The notes under the pieces were generated by a model, which was given only the letters and a program-made list of their open reading frames with translations, had not been told where the DNA came from and did no database searches. A stretch of DNA of 39,198 nt from NCBI GenBank assembly GCA_003402745.1, contig QQND01000022.1, forward strand, positions 1-39,198. The letters are read 5' to 3'. The position numbers and the translations under genes are program-made. How positions within the stretch are numbered: position 1 is the first letter of the stretch; each line of letters starts with the position of its first letter. Shown one piece after another: positions 33,280 to 39,198 of the stretch. Source of the DNA: Verrucomicrobiota bacterium (GTDB lineage Bacteria > Verrucomicrobiota > Verrucomicrobiia > Chthoniobacterales > Chthoniobacteraceae).

Positions 33280-34191
33280 CTAAGGAAAAAAGGGGAAGAG
33301 TACCTTGATCTCTTCCTGCTTTGGTTGGCGGCCGTATTCGCAAATCTCGAAAGCCTCGGCGTATTTTACGGCAGCGCCTTTTTCAGGGCCGTACCATTTG
33401 TTGAGGACGCTTCGGAATTTATTGGCTTCGTGAGTTTGGCGGCGAACCCAGAGGTTGCGCAGCCATTCTTTGCGGCCCGCTTCGTCGGAGGCTGGCGGCA
33501 CCTTGGCGACGTATTCTTCGCTGCCGCTTGCGCCGCCTTCGTAGTGCTGGGAGGGCATCTCGTGAATCGCTGTGAGTTTTTGCTCGAACACATCGTCGAT
33601 CGAAACGGCGATGTCCGCTTGGAAGGGGTAGGGTTTTTGGAAGCCGTCGCTGGAGTACAAAAAGAGTGGGTTCTTCTTCAACGGTGGTATGTCTGAGCAG
33701 ATGAAGGGGACCGTCACCATGAAGGCGGCGTCCTGCATGAGGACTCCCACATAGCGGTGGTCCGGATGGTAGTCCCAGGGGCGGTGTGCAATCACGATGT
33801 CCGCTTTCCATTCGCGGATGACGCGGATGATTTTCAGGCGGTTTTCCAGCGAGGGCATGAGTTCGCCGTCGTGGATATCCAGCACCTGGGTTTCTGCTCC
33901 TACGATGGCGTCGGCTTTCTTGACCTCCGCGAGTCGACGCTGGGCAAGCGGTCCGCCCGCCGACTGCCAGTGGCCAATGTCGCCGTTGGTGACGGAAACC
34001 AGCTTCACATGATGCCCCAGCTTCGCCCATTTAGCGGCCACTCCGCCACCTTTGTATTGGGCGTCGTCCGGATGCGCTCCGAAAACAAGGATGCGCAGTT
34101 TGCCCTCGTCTGACTGGGCACACAGGGGTTGGGAGAAGACGGGTGAAAACCAGGCAAACAGCGAAGTCAGAAGCAGACGGGAGAATTTCAC
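33280..34191 (-). CDS. PIG-L/LmbE family deacetylase, exported
   Basis: A 303-aa zinc-dependent deacetylase. RILVFGAHPDDAQYKGGG near residue 35 holds the AHPDD metal/catalytic motif, and HRPWDYHPDHRYVG supplies the second HPDH metal ligand set. Family members deacetylate N-acetylglucosamine-type groups. The N-terminal stretch FSRLLLTSLFAWFSPVFSQPLCAQ is a signal peptide, so it acts outside the cytoplasm. GTG at 34191 is preferred because it opens the signal peptide; the frame extends upstream to TTG at 34248 without signal-like sequence. CCCCTCCC directly precedes GTG and there is no Shine-Dalgarno sequence. Same strand as the propeller gene. Confidence 0.88.
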   Translation of the reverse strand: MKFSRLLLTSLFAWFSPVFSQPLCAQSDEGKLRILVFGAHPDDAQYKGGGVAAKWAKLGHHVKLVSVTNGDIGHWQSAGGPLAQRRLAEVKKADAIVGAETQVLDIHDGELMPSLENRLKIIRVIREWKADIVIAHRPWDYHPDHRYVGVLMQDAAFMVTVPFICSDIPPLKKNPLFLYSSDGFQKPYPFQADIAVSIDDVFEQKLTAIHEMPSQHYEGGASGSEEYVAKVPPASDEAGRKEWLRNLWVRRQTHEANKFRSVLNKWYGPEKGAAVKYAEAFEICEYGRQPKQEEIKVLFPFFP

Positions 34192-34715
34192 GGGAGGGGA
34201 TGAATGGGTGTGACGCACGACTTTTACCACCTCAGGTATGCTCTGCAATGCTTTCTAGAGATGCCTGCAAAGCTTAGGCTTAGGCGTCGAAGACGAGCAC
34301 GCATTCCGAATGTAGGTTTCGTCTCACAGAGGGCCAAGGCACTCCGCAGGGCGCTGCGGATCCACATACGACACTCTTCGCAGCAGGTGGCAGCGGTACT
34401 GGCTAGCAAGACCTCTTTCAGCTCTAGATGGGGGTATCAAAAAATCGGCACGGAAGCCGAGATTGGAAACAGGGTGATCTTAGCGGTGATCAGCAAACAG
34501 CGTTGGGTGATAGACGCCTTCAGCGCTGAGGGGATTCCCTATGGTGGAGACACTCCGGGGTACTCAAATGTCGTTGCATGCGTCCCGCCCTCCATGCGGA
34601 GCCTTCCCCCGATCAATACGCCGAACACATAAGTTGGAACCTCGACCAAGGCCTCGTCAGTCCCAAGAACCGGAGCATGAGGGCCAGCTAACGATTCCGA
34701 GGGGAAAAACTCCGC
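34192..34715. other. 524-bp interval without a confident gene
   Basis: Upstream of the PIG-L gene. Plus-strand frames here have arginine-rich, non-family composition and no ribosome sites. I see no RNA gene, strong repeat or mobile element. The promoter for the PIG-L gene should lie near 34200-34260. Confidence 0.45.
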
Positions 34716-34973
34716 ATGAAGACCCTTGTCGGCTTTGAGCTCAAGCGCCGCAACAAGACCGGGTTGGTCTCCCGTTTGAGCCCGAATCAGTGCAGGGATT
34801 TTTTAAAAGAGCGGTTTTTTTTAGAAACAGGAGGGCGCCCCTGTGAGACCGGTTGCATCTTCAGAGCAGGCTCACTCCATCTCCTCTGGGAGGCTTGTTT
34901 AAAAACGGGTCCACACTATGGGTGCTTCGCGTTTGAAACTGAATGCGGGGCAAGGATTTTTAGGACTTCTTAA
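34716..34973 (+). CDS. Possible small cysteine-containing protein, unrecognised
   Basis: An 85-aa frame, ATG at 34716 to TAA, in DNA with no competing gene. It encodes MKTLVGFELKRRNKTGLV, then RDFLKERFFLETGGRPCETGC, ACLKTGPHYGC and FETECGARIF. Five Cys lie in the last 60 residues. Weak purine-rich GGGGAAAAA lies about 20 bases upstream. It looks more protein-like than the other frames nearby but has no recognised family; chance remains possible. Confidence 0.35.
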   Translation: MKTLVGFELKRRNKTGLVSRLSPNQCRDFLKERFFLETGGRPCETGCIFRAGSLHLLWEACLKTGPHYGCFAFETECGARIFRTS

Positions 34974-35005
34974 ACAGTTCGTAGGCAAATTAATATAATA
35001 AGACT

Positions 35006-36160
35006 CTAATACACATCTTTCTTGTAGCGTTTTGCGTGTTTTAGGGCTTCCACATATGCCGCCGCCTGTTCAGCACTGCAGGCGCTCTCCCTAGAAACAA
35101 TTGCGTGCAATTCTGCATCGACGTCCTTCGCCATCCGCTCACCATCTCCGCAAACAAAAAAGTGCGCTCCTGCCTCCAGCCACTTGAATAGTTCCGCGGA
35201 AGCCTCTCTCATTTTGTGCTGCACGTAGACCTTGGTTTCCTGGTCCCTTGAAAAAGCAAGGTCCAGGCGAGAGAGCACCCCATCCCGCTGCAGTTCTTCC
35301 AGCTCTGTCTGGTATAAAAAGTCGGAATCCCTGCGTTGCTCGCCGAAAAACAGCCAGTTTTGCCCACCACCGCCCAGGGCCTTGCGTTCTTGTAGAAAAG
35401 CGCGGAAAGGCGCCACCCCAGTGCCCGGCCCCACCATGATGACCGGCGTGGTCGGGTCCTCAGGGAGTCGGAAATGTTTGGCGGTGTGCACGAAAACAGG
35501 CACGACGCCACCCGCACCCGTGCGATCCGCAAGGAAGGAGGACGCCACGCCATTGCGTTTGCGACCAAAGGTCTCGTAGCGCACGGTTGCAATGGTCAGG
35601 TGGACGGCGTCCCCCACCGCTTTCTGGCTGGAGGCAATGGAGTACAGGCGCGGTTGAAGCTTGCGCAGGCATTTGACAAATTCCTCGGGTGTCCAAAGGA
35701 GCATGGGGTATGTAAGCAGGAAATCGATGATCTCCCGCCCCCACAGGTAATTCTCCAGGTCTTTTTTCCGGGTCAAGTCCCCTGTGAGTTCAGCGATCTC
35801 TGCGGCGGTTTCGCCCGCCTTTGCGACAAGCGCGGCGAGAAACTCTTTGGAGGGGGTGGTGATGCAGTAATCCCTCCAGAGTGCCTCCCGGAGGGGCTTG
35901 GGCGAACCATCGTTGCCCGAAATGGTCTCCTCTCCGGTGGCGCCAAGCATGCTGATGATTTCCTGCACAAGGAGCGGGTCGTTGCTTGCAAAAACGCCAA
36001 GAGAGTCGCCAACTTCGTAGCAGAGGCCTGAACCGGAGAGCGAAAGTTCGTGGTGGCGGGTTTCCTTTTTGGAGGAAGCACCACTGAGGCGCCTGTTAAG
36101 GACGTGTTTAGCGGGAAAAGGGTTTTTTCGGGAGAAAACAGAGGCAGATACCGTAGACAT
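35006..36160 (-). CDS. Sulfite-reductase-type flavoprotein lacking the FMN domain
   Basis: A 384-aa FAD/NADPH reductase of the CysJ/ferredoxin-NADP reductase group. Signatures in order: YEVGDSLGVFASN (start of FAD domain), PRLYSIASS (FAD binding), GVASSFLADR (phosphate contact), IMVGPGTGVAPFRAFLQER (NADPH binding), FFGEQRRDSDFLY, VYVQHKM, FFVCGD, and the aromatic end KRYKKDVY that stacks on FAD. CysJ itself is about 600 aa because of an N-terminal flavodoxin domain, absent here, so electrons must leave to a separate flavodoxin, ferredoxin or directly to a reductase. No sulfite reductase hemoprotein gene is in the window. ATG at 36160 begins the protein; ACCCCTTTT precedes it. Confidence 0.88.
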   Translation of the reverse strand: MSTVSASVFSRKNPFPAKHVLNRRLSGASSKKETRHHELSLSGSGLCYEVGDSLGVFASNDPLLVQEIISMLGATGEETISGNDGSPKPLREALWRDYCITTPSKEFLAALVAKAGETAAEIAELTGDLTRKKDLENYLWGREIIDFLLTYPMLLWTPEEFVKCLRKLQPRLYSIASSQKAVGDAVHLTIATVRYETFGRKRNGVASSFLADRTGAGGVVPVFVHTAKHFRLPEDPTTPVIMVGPGTGVAPFRAFLQERKALGGGGQNWLFFGEQRRDSDFLYQTELEELQRDGVLSRLDLAFSRDQETKVYVQHKMREASAELFKWLEAGAHFFVCGDGERMAKDVDAELHAIVSRESACSAEQAAAYVEALKHAKRYKKDVY

Positions 36161-36363
36161 AAAAGGGGTAGGCTAACTCTGCTGAGCGGCCGCAGGCAAG
36201 AGGCCGCACCTTTTTTGAATTTGATAATTTTCTCCACTTTCCTAAGGCCAAACGCCGCTCGTTTCCGTAGCGCATGGTGGGGAGTCACCGGGACTGGATG
36301 TCGCGGGTTGGCCCCGCCTGGGGCGCCTCGTCTCGGGGCCGAGAGCACCGGTCCCAGAGGGGG

Positions 36364-36423
36364 GCGGTCCGGGCGGCGCGAGCCCGAGGCGAGCGGTCCG
36401 GGCGGCGCCCCTGAAAGCGGTCC
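36364..36423. repeat. GC-rich direct repeat upstream of hsp20
   Basis: The 16-mer GCGGTCCGGGCGGCGC occurs at 36364-36379 and 36393-36408, and its first seven bases recur at 36417-36423. The repeats lie in the otherwise empty 305-bp divergent region between the flavoprotein and Hsp20 genes, 43 bp before the Hsp20 start, where promoter or operator sites would be. Confidence 0.75.
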
Positions 36424-36465
36424 ACAACGGACCGGCATCTAGGAAGTCAAAAAAACACACAAACT

Positions 36466-36948
36466 ATGAGTACTCTTACCAAATGGAACCCCTTCCAAAC
36501 CAGTCTCGTTTCGCCGCTGGATCCCTTCCGGGAGATTGAAAGTATAGAGCGCCGGCTGGAGTCCCTGATTGAACGCACTCCGTTTCGCTTTACGCAGGAG
36601 CCTCGGTTGGGGCTCCAAGAATGGGCGCCGCAGGTTGACATCCTTGAGGACGAAAAGGAATACACGATCAAGACGGACCTGCCTGATGTGGCCAAGGCCG
36701 ATGTGAAGGTGACTTTTAAAAACGGGATCTTGGAGATCTCTGGAGAGCGGCGCGCGGAGAAGGAGGAGGCAGGCCGGCGATTCCACAGGGCGGAGCGGTT
36801 TTATGGGAGTTTTATGCGTACGTTTTCGCTGCCCTCCGGCGCGGAGGGGGAGAAGGCGAAGGCTGACTTTCACCAGGGGGTCTTGGTGGTGCGCGTACCC
36901 AAAAGCAAAGAAAGCGCCGCAAAACGGATTGAGGTGAAGGTCTCCTGA
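36466..36948 (+). CDS. Small heat-shock protein, Hsp20/alpha-crystallin family
   Basis: A 160-aa ATP-independent chaperone. The N-terminal WNPFQTSLVSPLDPFREIE is typical of bacterial class A members; the alpha-crystallin domain runs from WAPQVDILEDEKEYTIKTDLP through GILEISGERR to FHQGVLVVRVPK (the A-x-x-x-x-G-V-L signature is ADFHQGVL). The C-terminal I-x-V-like motif is KRIEVKVS. Length is normal. ATG at 36466 has an A-rich leader but no clear Shine-Dalgarno sequence. Upstream repeats may be part of its regulation. Confidence 0.95.
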   Translation: MSTLTKWNPFQTSLVSPLDPFREIESIERRLESLIERTPFRFTQEPRLGLQEWAPQVDILEDEKEYTIKTDLPDVAKADVKVTFKNGILEISGERRAEKEEAGRRFHRAERFYGSFMRTFSLPSGAEGEKAKADFHQGVLVVRVPKSKESAAKRIEVKVS

Positions 36949-36964
36949 GCCTTGGTGCGGGTGG

Positions 36965-37015
36965 AAAAAGCGCTCCAATCCAGCGGACCGCTGCCGGCGG
37001 GCCGCTGGAGGCGCT
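36965..37015 (-). terminator. Rho-independent terminator of dapF
   Basis: Read on the minus strand, a long GC-rich hairpin begins 8 bp after the dapF stop (arms CCAGCGG/CCGCTGG with outer AGCGC/GCGCT pairing) and is followed at once by TTTTT. No T-run follows on the plus strand, so it serves dapF and not hsp20. Confidence 0.85.
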
Positions 37016-37022
37016 CAGGGAT

Positions 37023-37850
37023 TTAGGGGACGTCGGTTCCGAAGGAAAGAGGGATCTGCCCTTCGAAGGCAAAGTCGGCGGGACCGGTAAGGGAAACCTT
37101 ATCAAAGGCGTTGTTGTGGTATTCGAAGGCCACCCGCAGAGTGTCGCCTCCTTTGACGCGCACGTTTACGGGGGAGGGGGCGCCGTGCAGCAGGTGATGC
37201 AGGAGGGCGCAGGCGACAACGCCTGTTCCGCAGGCGAGGGTTTCGTCCTCGACGCCCCGTTCGTAGGTTCGCACCGATAGGGAGCCTGGGCTATGGACGA
37301 AGGCGAAGTTGGCATTCGTGCCCTTCGGTGCGAAGTGTGCGTGGTGGCGCAGCGCCGCGCCGAGGGTGCGCACGTTGGTGGCGGGGAGGTCCTCGCAGAA
37401 AACTACGGCATGAGGAACGCCGGTGTTGAGGGAGTGCACCTCCAGGGCGGTGTCCGCAGCCAGAATCTGGGCGTGAAGGGCGAGGTCGTGGGGTTGACTC
37501 ATGCCGAGTTGTACAAAGCTTCCAAGAAGGAGGGCGGTGAGGTTACCTGCGAGGGTTTCAAAAGTGATTTCGTCTTTGAGATGCAGCAATCTGGCACCGA
37601 AGCGCGAGAAGCAGCGCGCTCCGTTTCCGCACATCTCTGCTTCGCCGCCGTCGGCGTTAAAGTATCGCATTTTGAGGTGGCTGCCGGCTGATGCAGGAAG
37701 TTCTGCCGCGATGAGACCGTCGGCGCCAACGCCCCGATGGCGGTCGCAGAGAAGAGCGATCCGCGTTTTTTCGTAAGTAAAACTGCCGGAACGATTGTCA
37801 ATCATCACGAAATCGTTCCCAGCACCGTTCATTTTAGTAAATGTGAGCAC
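37023..37850 (-). CDS. dapF: Diaminopimelate epimerase
   Basis: A 275-aa PLP-independent epimerase converting L,L- to meso-diaminopimelate for lysine and peptidoglycan synthesis in the cytosol. Signatures are KMNGAGNDFVMIDNR at the start, MCGNGARC with the first catalytic Cys, LNTGVPHAVVF, and DETLACGTGVVACAL with the second catalytic Cys. Length is normal. Start is GTG at 37850; ATG at 37832 would cut into the conserved beginning. No Shine-Dalgarno sequence is seen. A terminator lies directly downstream. Confidence 0.96.
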   Translation of the reverse strand: MLTFTKMNGAGNDFVMIDNRSGSFTYEKTRIALLCDRHRGVGADGLIAAELPASAGSHLKMRYFNADGGEAEMCGNGARCFSRFGARLLHLKDEITFETLAGNLTALLLGSFVQLGMSQPHDLALHAQILAADTALEVHSLNTGVPHAVVFCEDLPATNVRTLGAALRHHAHFAPKGTNANFAFVHSPGSLSVRTYERGVEDETLACGTGVVACALLHHLLHGAPSPVNVRVKGGDTLRVAFEYHNNAFDKVSLTGPADFAFEGQIPLSFGTDVP

Positions 37851-37931
37851 GTCGGAATCTTAGCAGGTCGAGACTAGAGAAACTCAATGGAGAAAGTGAG
37901 CGGTTTTTTTATAGCGTGAGGGTGGCGGTCG

Positions 37932-38144
37932 TTATTTATCTTTCAAGACAACCCGGAGTTTTTGCCGCAGAGAACACAATTTTTCCAGGGCTTTGTTGTA
38001 TTTAAATTGTTGAAGCGTGGGTGTTTTTATTGATTTCAGAGCGCTGGGAAACGGGTTTCTGTTCTCGGGCTTTCGGAAGTCCGCCTTTCGCGGCCGGAGA
38101 GCCTTGCGTGACGGGATCGGGTGGCGCATGCAAGCGCCGCCCAT
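37932..38144 (-). CDS. Possible small basic protein
   Basis: A minus-strand frame of 70 codons from ATG at 38144 (or ATG at 38129) in the interval between dapF and rnpB. The C-terminal part, SIKTPTLQQFKYNKALEKL followed by CSLRQKLRVVLKDK, is Lys/Arg-rich and helix-like, unlike random GC-rich frames around it. CTCCCTC directly precedes the ATG, as in other SD-less starts here. The frame extends further upstream into rnpB antisense, which is not counted. No family is recognised; chance is possible. Confidence 0.3.
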   Translation of the reverse strand: MGGACMRHPIPSRKALRPRKADFRKPENRNPFPSALKSIKTPTLQQFKYNKALEKLCSLRQKLRVVLKDK

Positions 38145-38178
38145 GAGGGAGCGGGTTCCGAATTTTCGCTGCTGGCCC

Positions 38179-38206
38179 TTGCGAAAGCCAAAAGCTGGCG
38201 TACTCT
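38179..38206 (+). promoter_or_regulatory. Putative sigma-70-type promoter of rnpB
   Basis: TTGCGA (38179-38184) and TACTCT (38201-38206) are separated by 16 bp, and the second lies 9 bases before the predicted RNase P RNA 5' end. Position supports it; the -10 box is only a moderate match. Confidence 0.4.
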
Positions 38207-38214
38207 GATTGAGT

Positions 38215-38686
38215 GCAGCGGATGGCAGACGGTCGCTGGTCCGGGGATGGTGCGGAGTTGCCCTTGGGTGGCTGCGGGTCGGAACCGGGCTAGAGGAAAG
38301 TCCGAACACCTCCAGACAACATGCCGTGTAGAACACGCGGGGGCTTGGCTCGAAAGGGCTGGGTCACGGAAAGTGTCACAGAGAACAAACCGCCCTGAGG
38401 CCCGAGATAGGCGCGAGCCGCTTTTGGACCGAGGGTAAGGGTGAAAAGGCGGGGTAAGAGCCCACCGCCCGGCGGGTAACCGGCGGGGCAGGATAAACCC
38501 CATGTGGTGCAAGACAGAACAGGGGACGAGTGGCGTCTGGCCCGCTTCGTTTTTTGCGGAGCCGTCTCCGGGTATTAGTCGCACCCTGCCACGGCAGGGC
38601 GTTCCGTTTCGGCGGGACGAGAGAAATGGCCGTCACGGAGCCCCTCGGGGCCTCCGGACAGAATTCGGCTTACCGCCATCCGCTGC
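38215..38686 (+). ncRNA. rnpB: RNase P RNA, class A
   Basis: The catalytic RNA of ribonuclease P, which trims the 5' leader of tRNA precursors. The ends pair as helix P1: GCAGCGGATGGC at 38215 with GCCATCCGCTGC ending at 38686. The two universally conserved P4 strands are present: GAGGAAAGTCCG at 38293 and ACAGAATTCGGCTTA at 38658. The middle has GGGGTAAGAGCCCACCGC, GGTAACCGGC and GATAAACCCC followed by GTGGTGCAAGACAGAACAGGG, the order seen in class A RNAs. At about 472 nt it is longer than usual; the extra length seems to sit between 38520 and 38640. Ends are from pairing and may be off by a few bases. Confidence 0.95.
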
Positions 38687-39198
38687 ACATATTGTTCTTA
38701 TATTCAGATACTTACACCTAAATACAGATCACTCAAAAGGCTAAGCTTCAACAAAAGCTTCAACACCTTCGCCCATGTCACCTCTATTTCCCGAGGTATT
38801 TTGGTGCTTTACCTGCCTTAACAGTCCCGCGCCAACATCGCCTCACCCACCTTCTTAAACCGGTGAAGGGTCTACGCCAAAGTTTGGGAAGGGAGGGGTG
38901 TGGTATAGGTCACGGTCCGTAATCCTTGGGAGGCACCTGGGCGCTCGTGAGCGCCGCCACCCGAACAAGTGGTGGTTTATCTGGCATGAATATTCCCAAC
39001 AGACGCGATTTTAGGTCGGGAGATGAAAACACCGAAAACACCCCACCTCCCGACCTGGCTTTTTACAGAGAAAACCGTCTCCCCTCCCGATTTTCTAGGC
39101 CCCGTGAACCCAAAAAAAACATCTCCCGACCTAGTGAGTATTTGCGCTACTGGCGCAGAGGGTGTTATAAGAGGGGGGGGCCGAGTGGCCTCCCTGCC
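38687..39198. other. ORF-free, hairpin-rich interval downstream of rnpB
   Basis: No coding frame of note lies between about 38750 and the window end. Visible structure: direct repeat AAGCTTCAAC near 38745-38770; a tight hairpin GGCGCT-CGTG-AGCGCC at 38940-38955 next to CCAC/GTGG pairing; and the repeated decamer CTCCCGACCT at 39047 and about 39124, with its inverted copy at 39013. It could hold one or more small RNAs; I cannot match it to 6S, SRP or tmRNA by eye. Confidence 0.5.
39013..39064 (+). terminator. Candidate terminator or structured RNA end
   Basis: AGGTCGGGAG (39013-39022) pairs exactly with CTCCCGACCT (39047-39056); the loop is 24 bases and A-rich, and GGC plus TTTTT follows at 39060-39064. 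The stem strength and T-run suit intrinsic termination of a transcript coming from the left, though the loop is long. Confidence 0.5.

Noticed and set aside
38036-38584. 182-aa minus-strand frame across rnpB
   Set aside because: It lies antisense to a certain RNase P RNA gene and its translation is Arg/Pro/Ser-rich without motifs.
39165-39198. GGCCGAGTGG near the right edge, resembling the D arm of a serine or leucine tRNA
   Set aside because: The base expected to be T8 is G, the acceptor strand is a plain G-run, and the window ends before any anticodon arm can be seen.

Overview
The window looks like chromosomal DNA of a Verrucomicrobiota bacterium, probably Opitutae-like. Three things point there: a DUF1501/DUF1549-DUF1553 pair and sulfatase-rich hydrolase set typical of the Planctomycetes-Verrucomicrobia group, a remnant of an Opitutaceae-style sensor N-terminus, and a mixed use of Shine-Dalgarno (SD) and SD-less start sites. 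This placement rests on family knowledge; no database search was possible.

Layout. (1) 1-7.3 kb is a housekeeping stretch. It holds the 3' part of an A-type Fe-S carrier gene carrying an in-frame 12-bp tandem repeat, a large unknown single-pass membrane protein, hisC, mnmE, a convergent pair of acyltransferases resembling OlsB/OlsA (acyl-amino-acid lipids), and a stand-alone HPr. (2) 7.5-19.0 kb is a surface glycan cluster on the plus strand: an ABC exporter (Wzm/Wzt type, Wzt with a C-terminal glycan-binding-like domain), three GT2-like and four GT4-like glycosyltransferases, and an unusual NAD(P)-dependent SAF-domain oxidoreductase of the homoserine-dehydrogenase-like family. (3) 19.0-34.2 kb is a secreted-hydrolase region: a SAM methyltransferase, a cytochrome-like DUF1549/DUF1553 protein and a Tat-exported DUF1501 protein on the minus strand, an alpha/beta hydrolase, two formylglycine sulfatases, a chimeric pseudogene (sensor N-terminus joined to half an enolase-superfamily gene), a beta-propeller glycosidase-like protein, a MITE-like inverted repeat element, and a PIG-L/LmbE deacetylase. 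(4) 34.2-39.2 kb returns to housekeeping: an FMN-domain-less sulfite-reductase-type flavoprotein, Hsp20, dapF with a clear terminator, the class A RNase P RNA gene, and about 0.5 kb of ORF-free, hairpin-rich DNA at the right edge.

How the genes work together. The Wzm/Wzt exporter and glycosyltransferases probably build and export one surface polysaccharide; no priming transferase, flippase, polymerase or nucleotide-sugar pathway is present, so those must lie elsewhere. The hydrolase region probably attacks a sulfated, acetylated glycan outside the cytoplasm (desulfation, deacetylation, ester or glycosidic cleavage), without SusC/SusD-like transport.

The observations most worth a second look are the in-frame repeat inside the Fe-S carrier and its look-alike in the exporter permease, the SAF oxidoreductase inside the glycan cluster, the chimeric pseudogene, the 124-bp MITE-like element, the pyrimidine-rich SD-less start sites of the secreted-enzyme genes, and the structured region downstream of rnpB.
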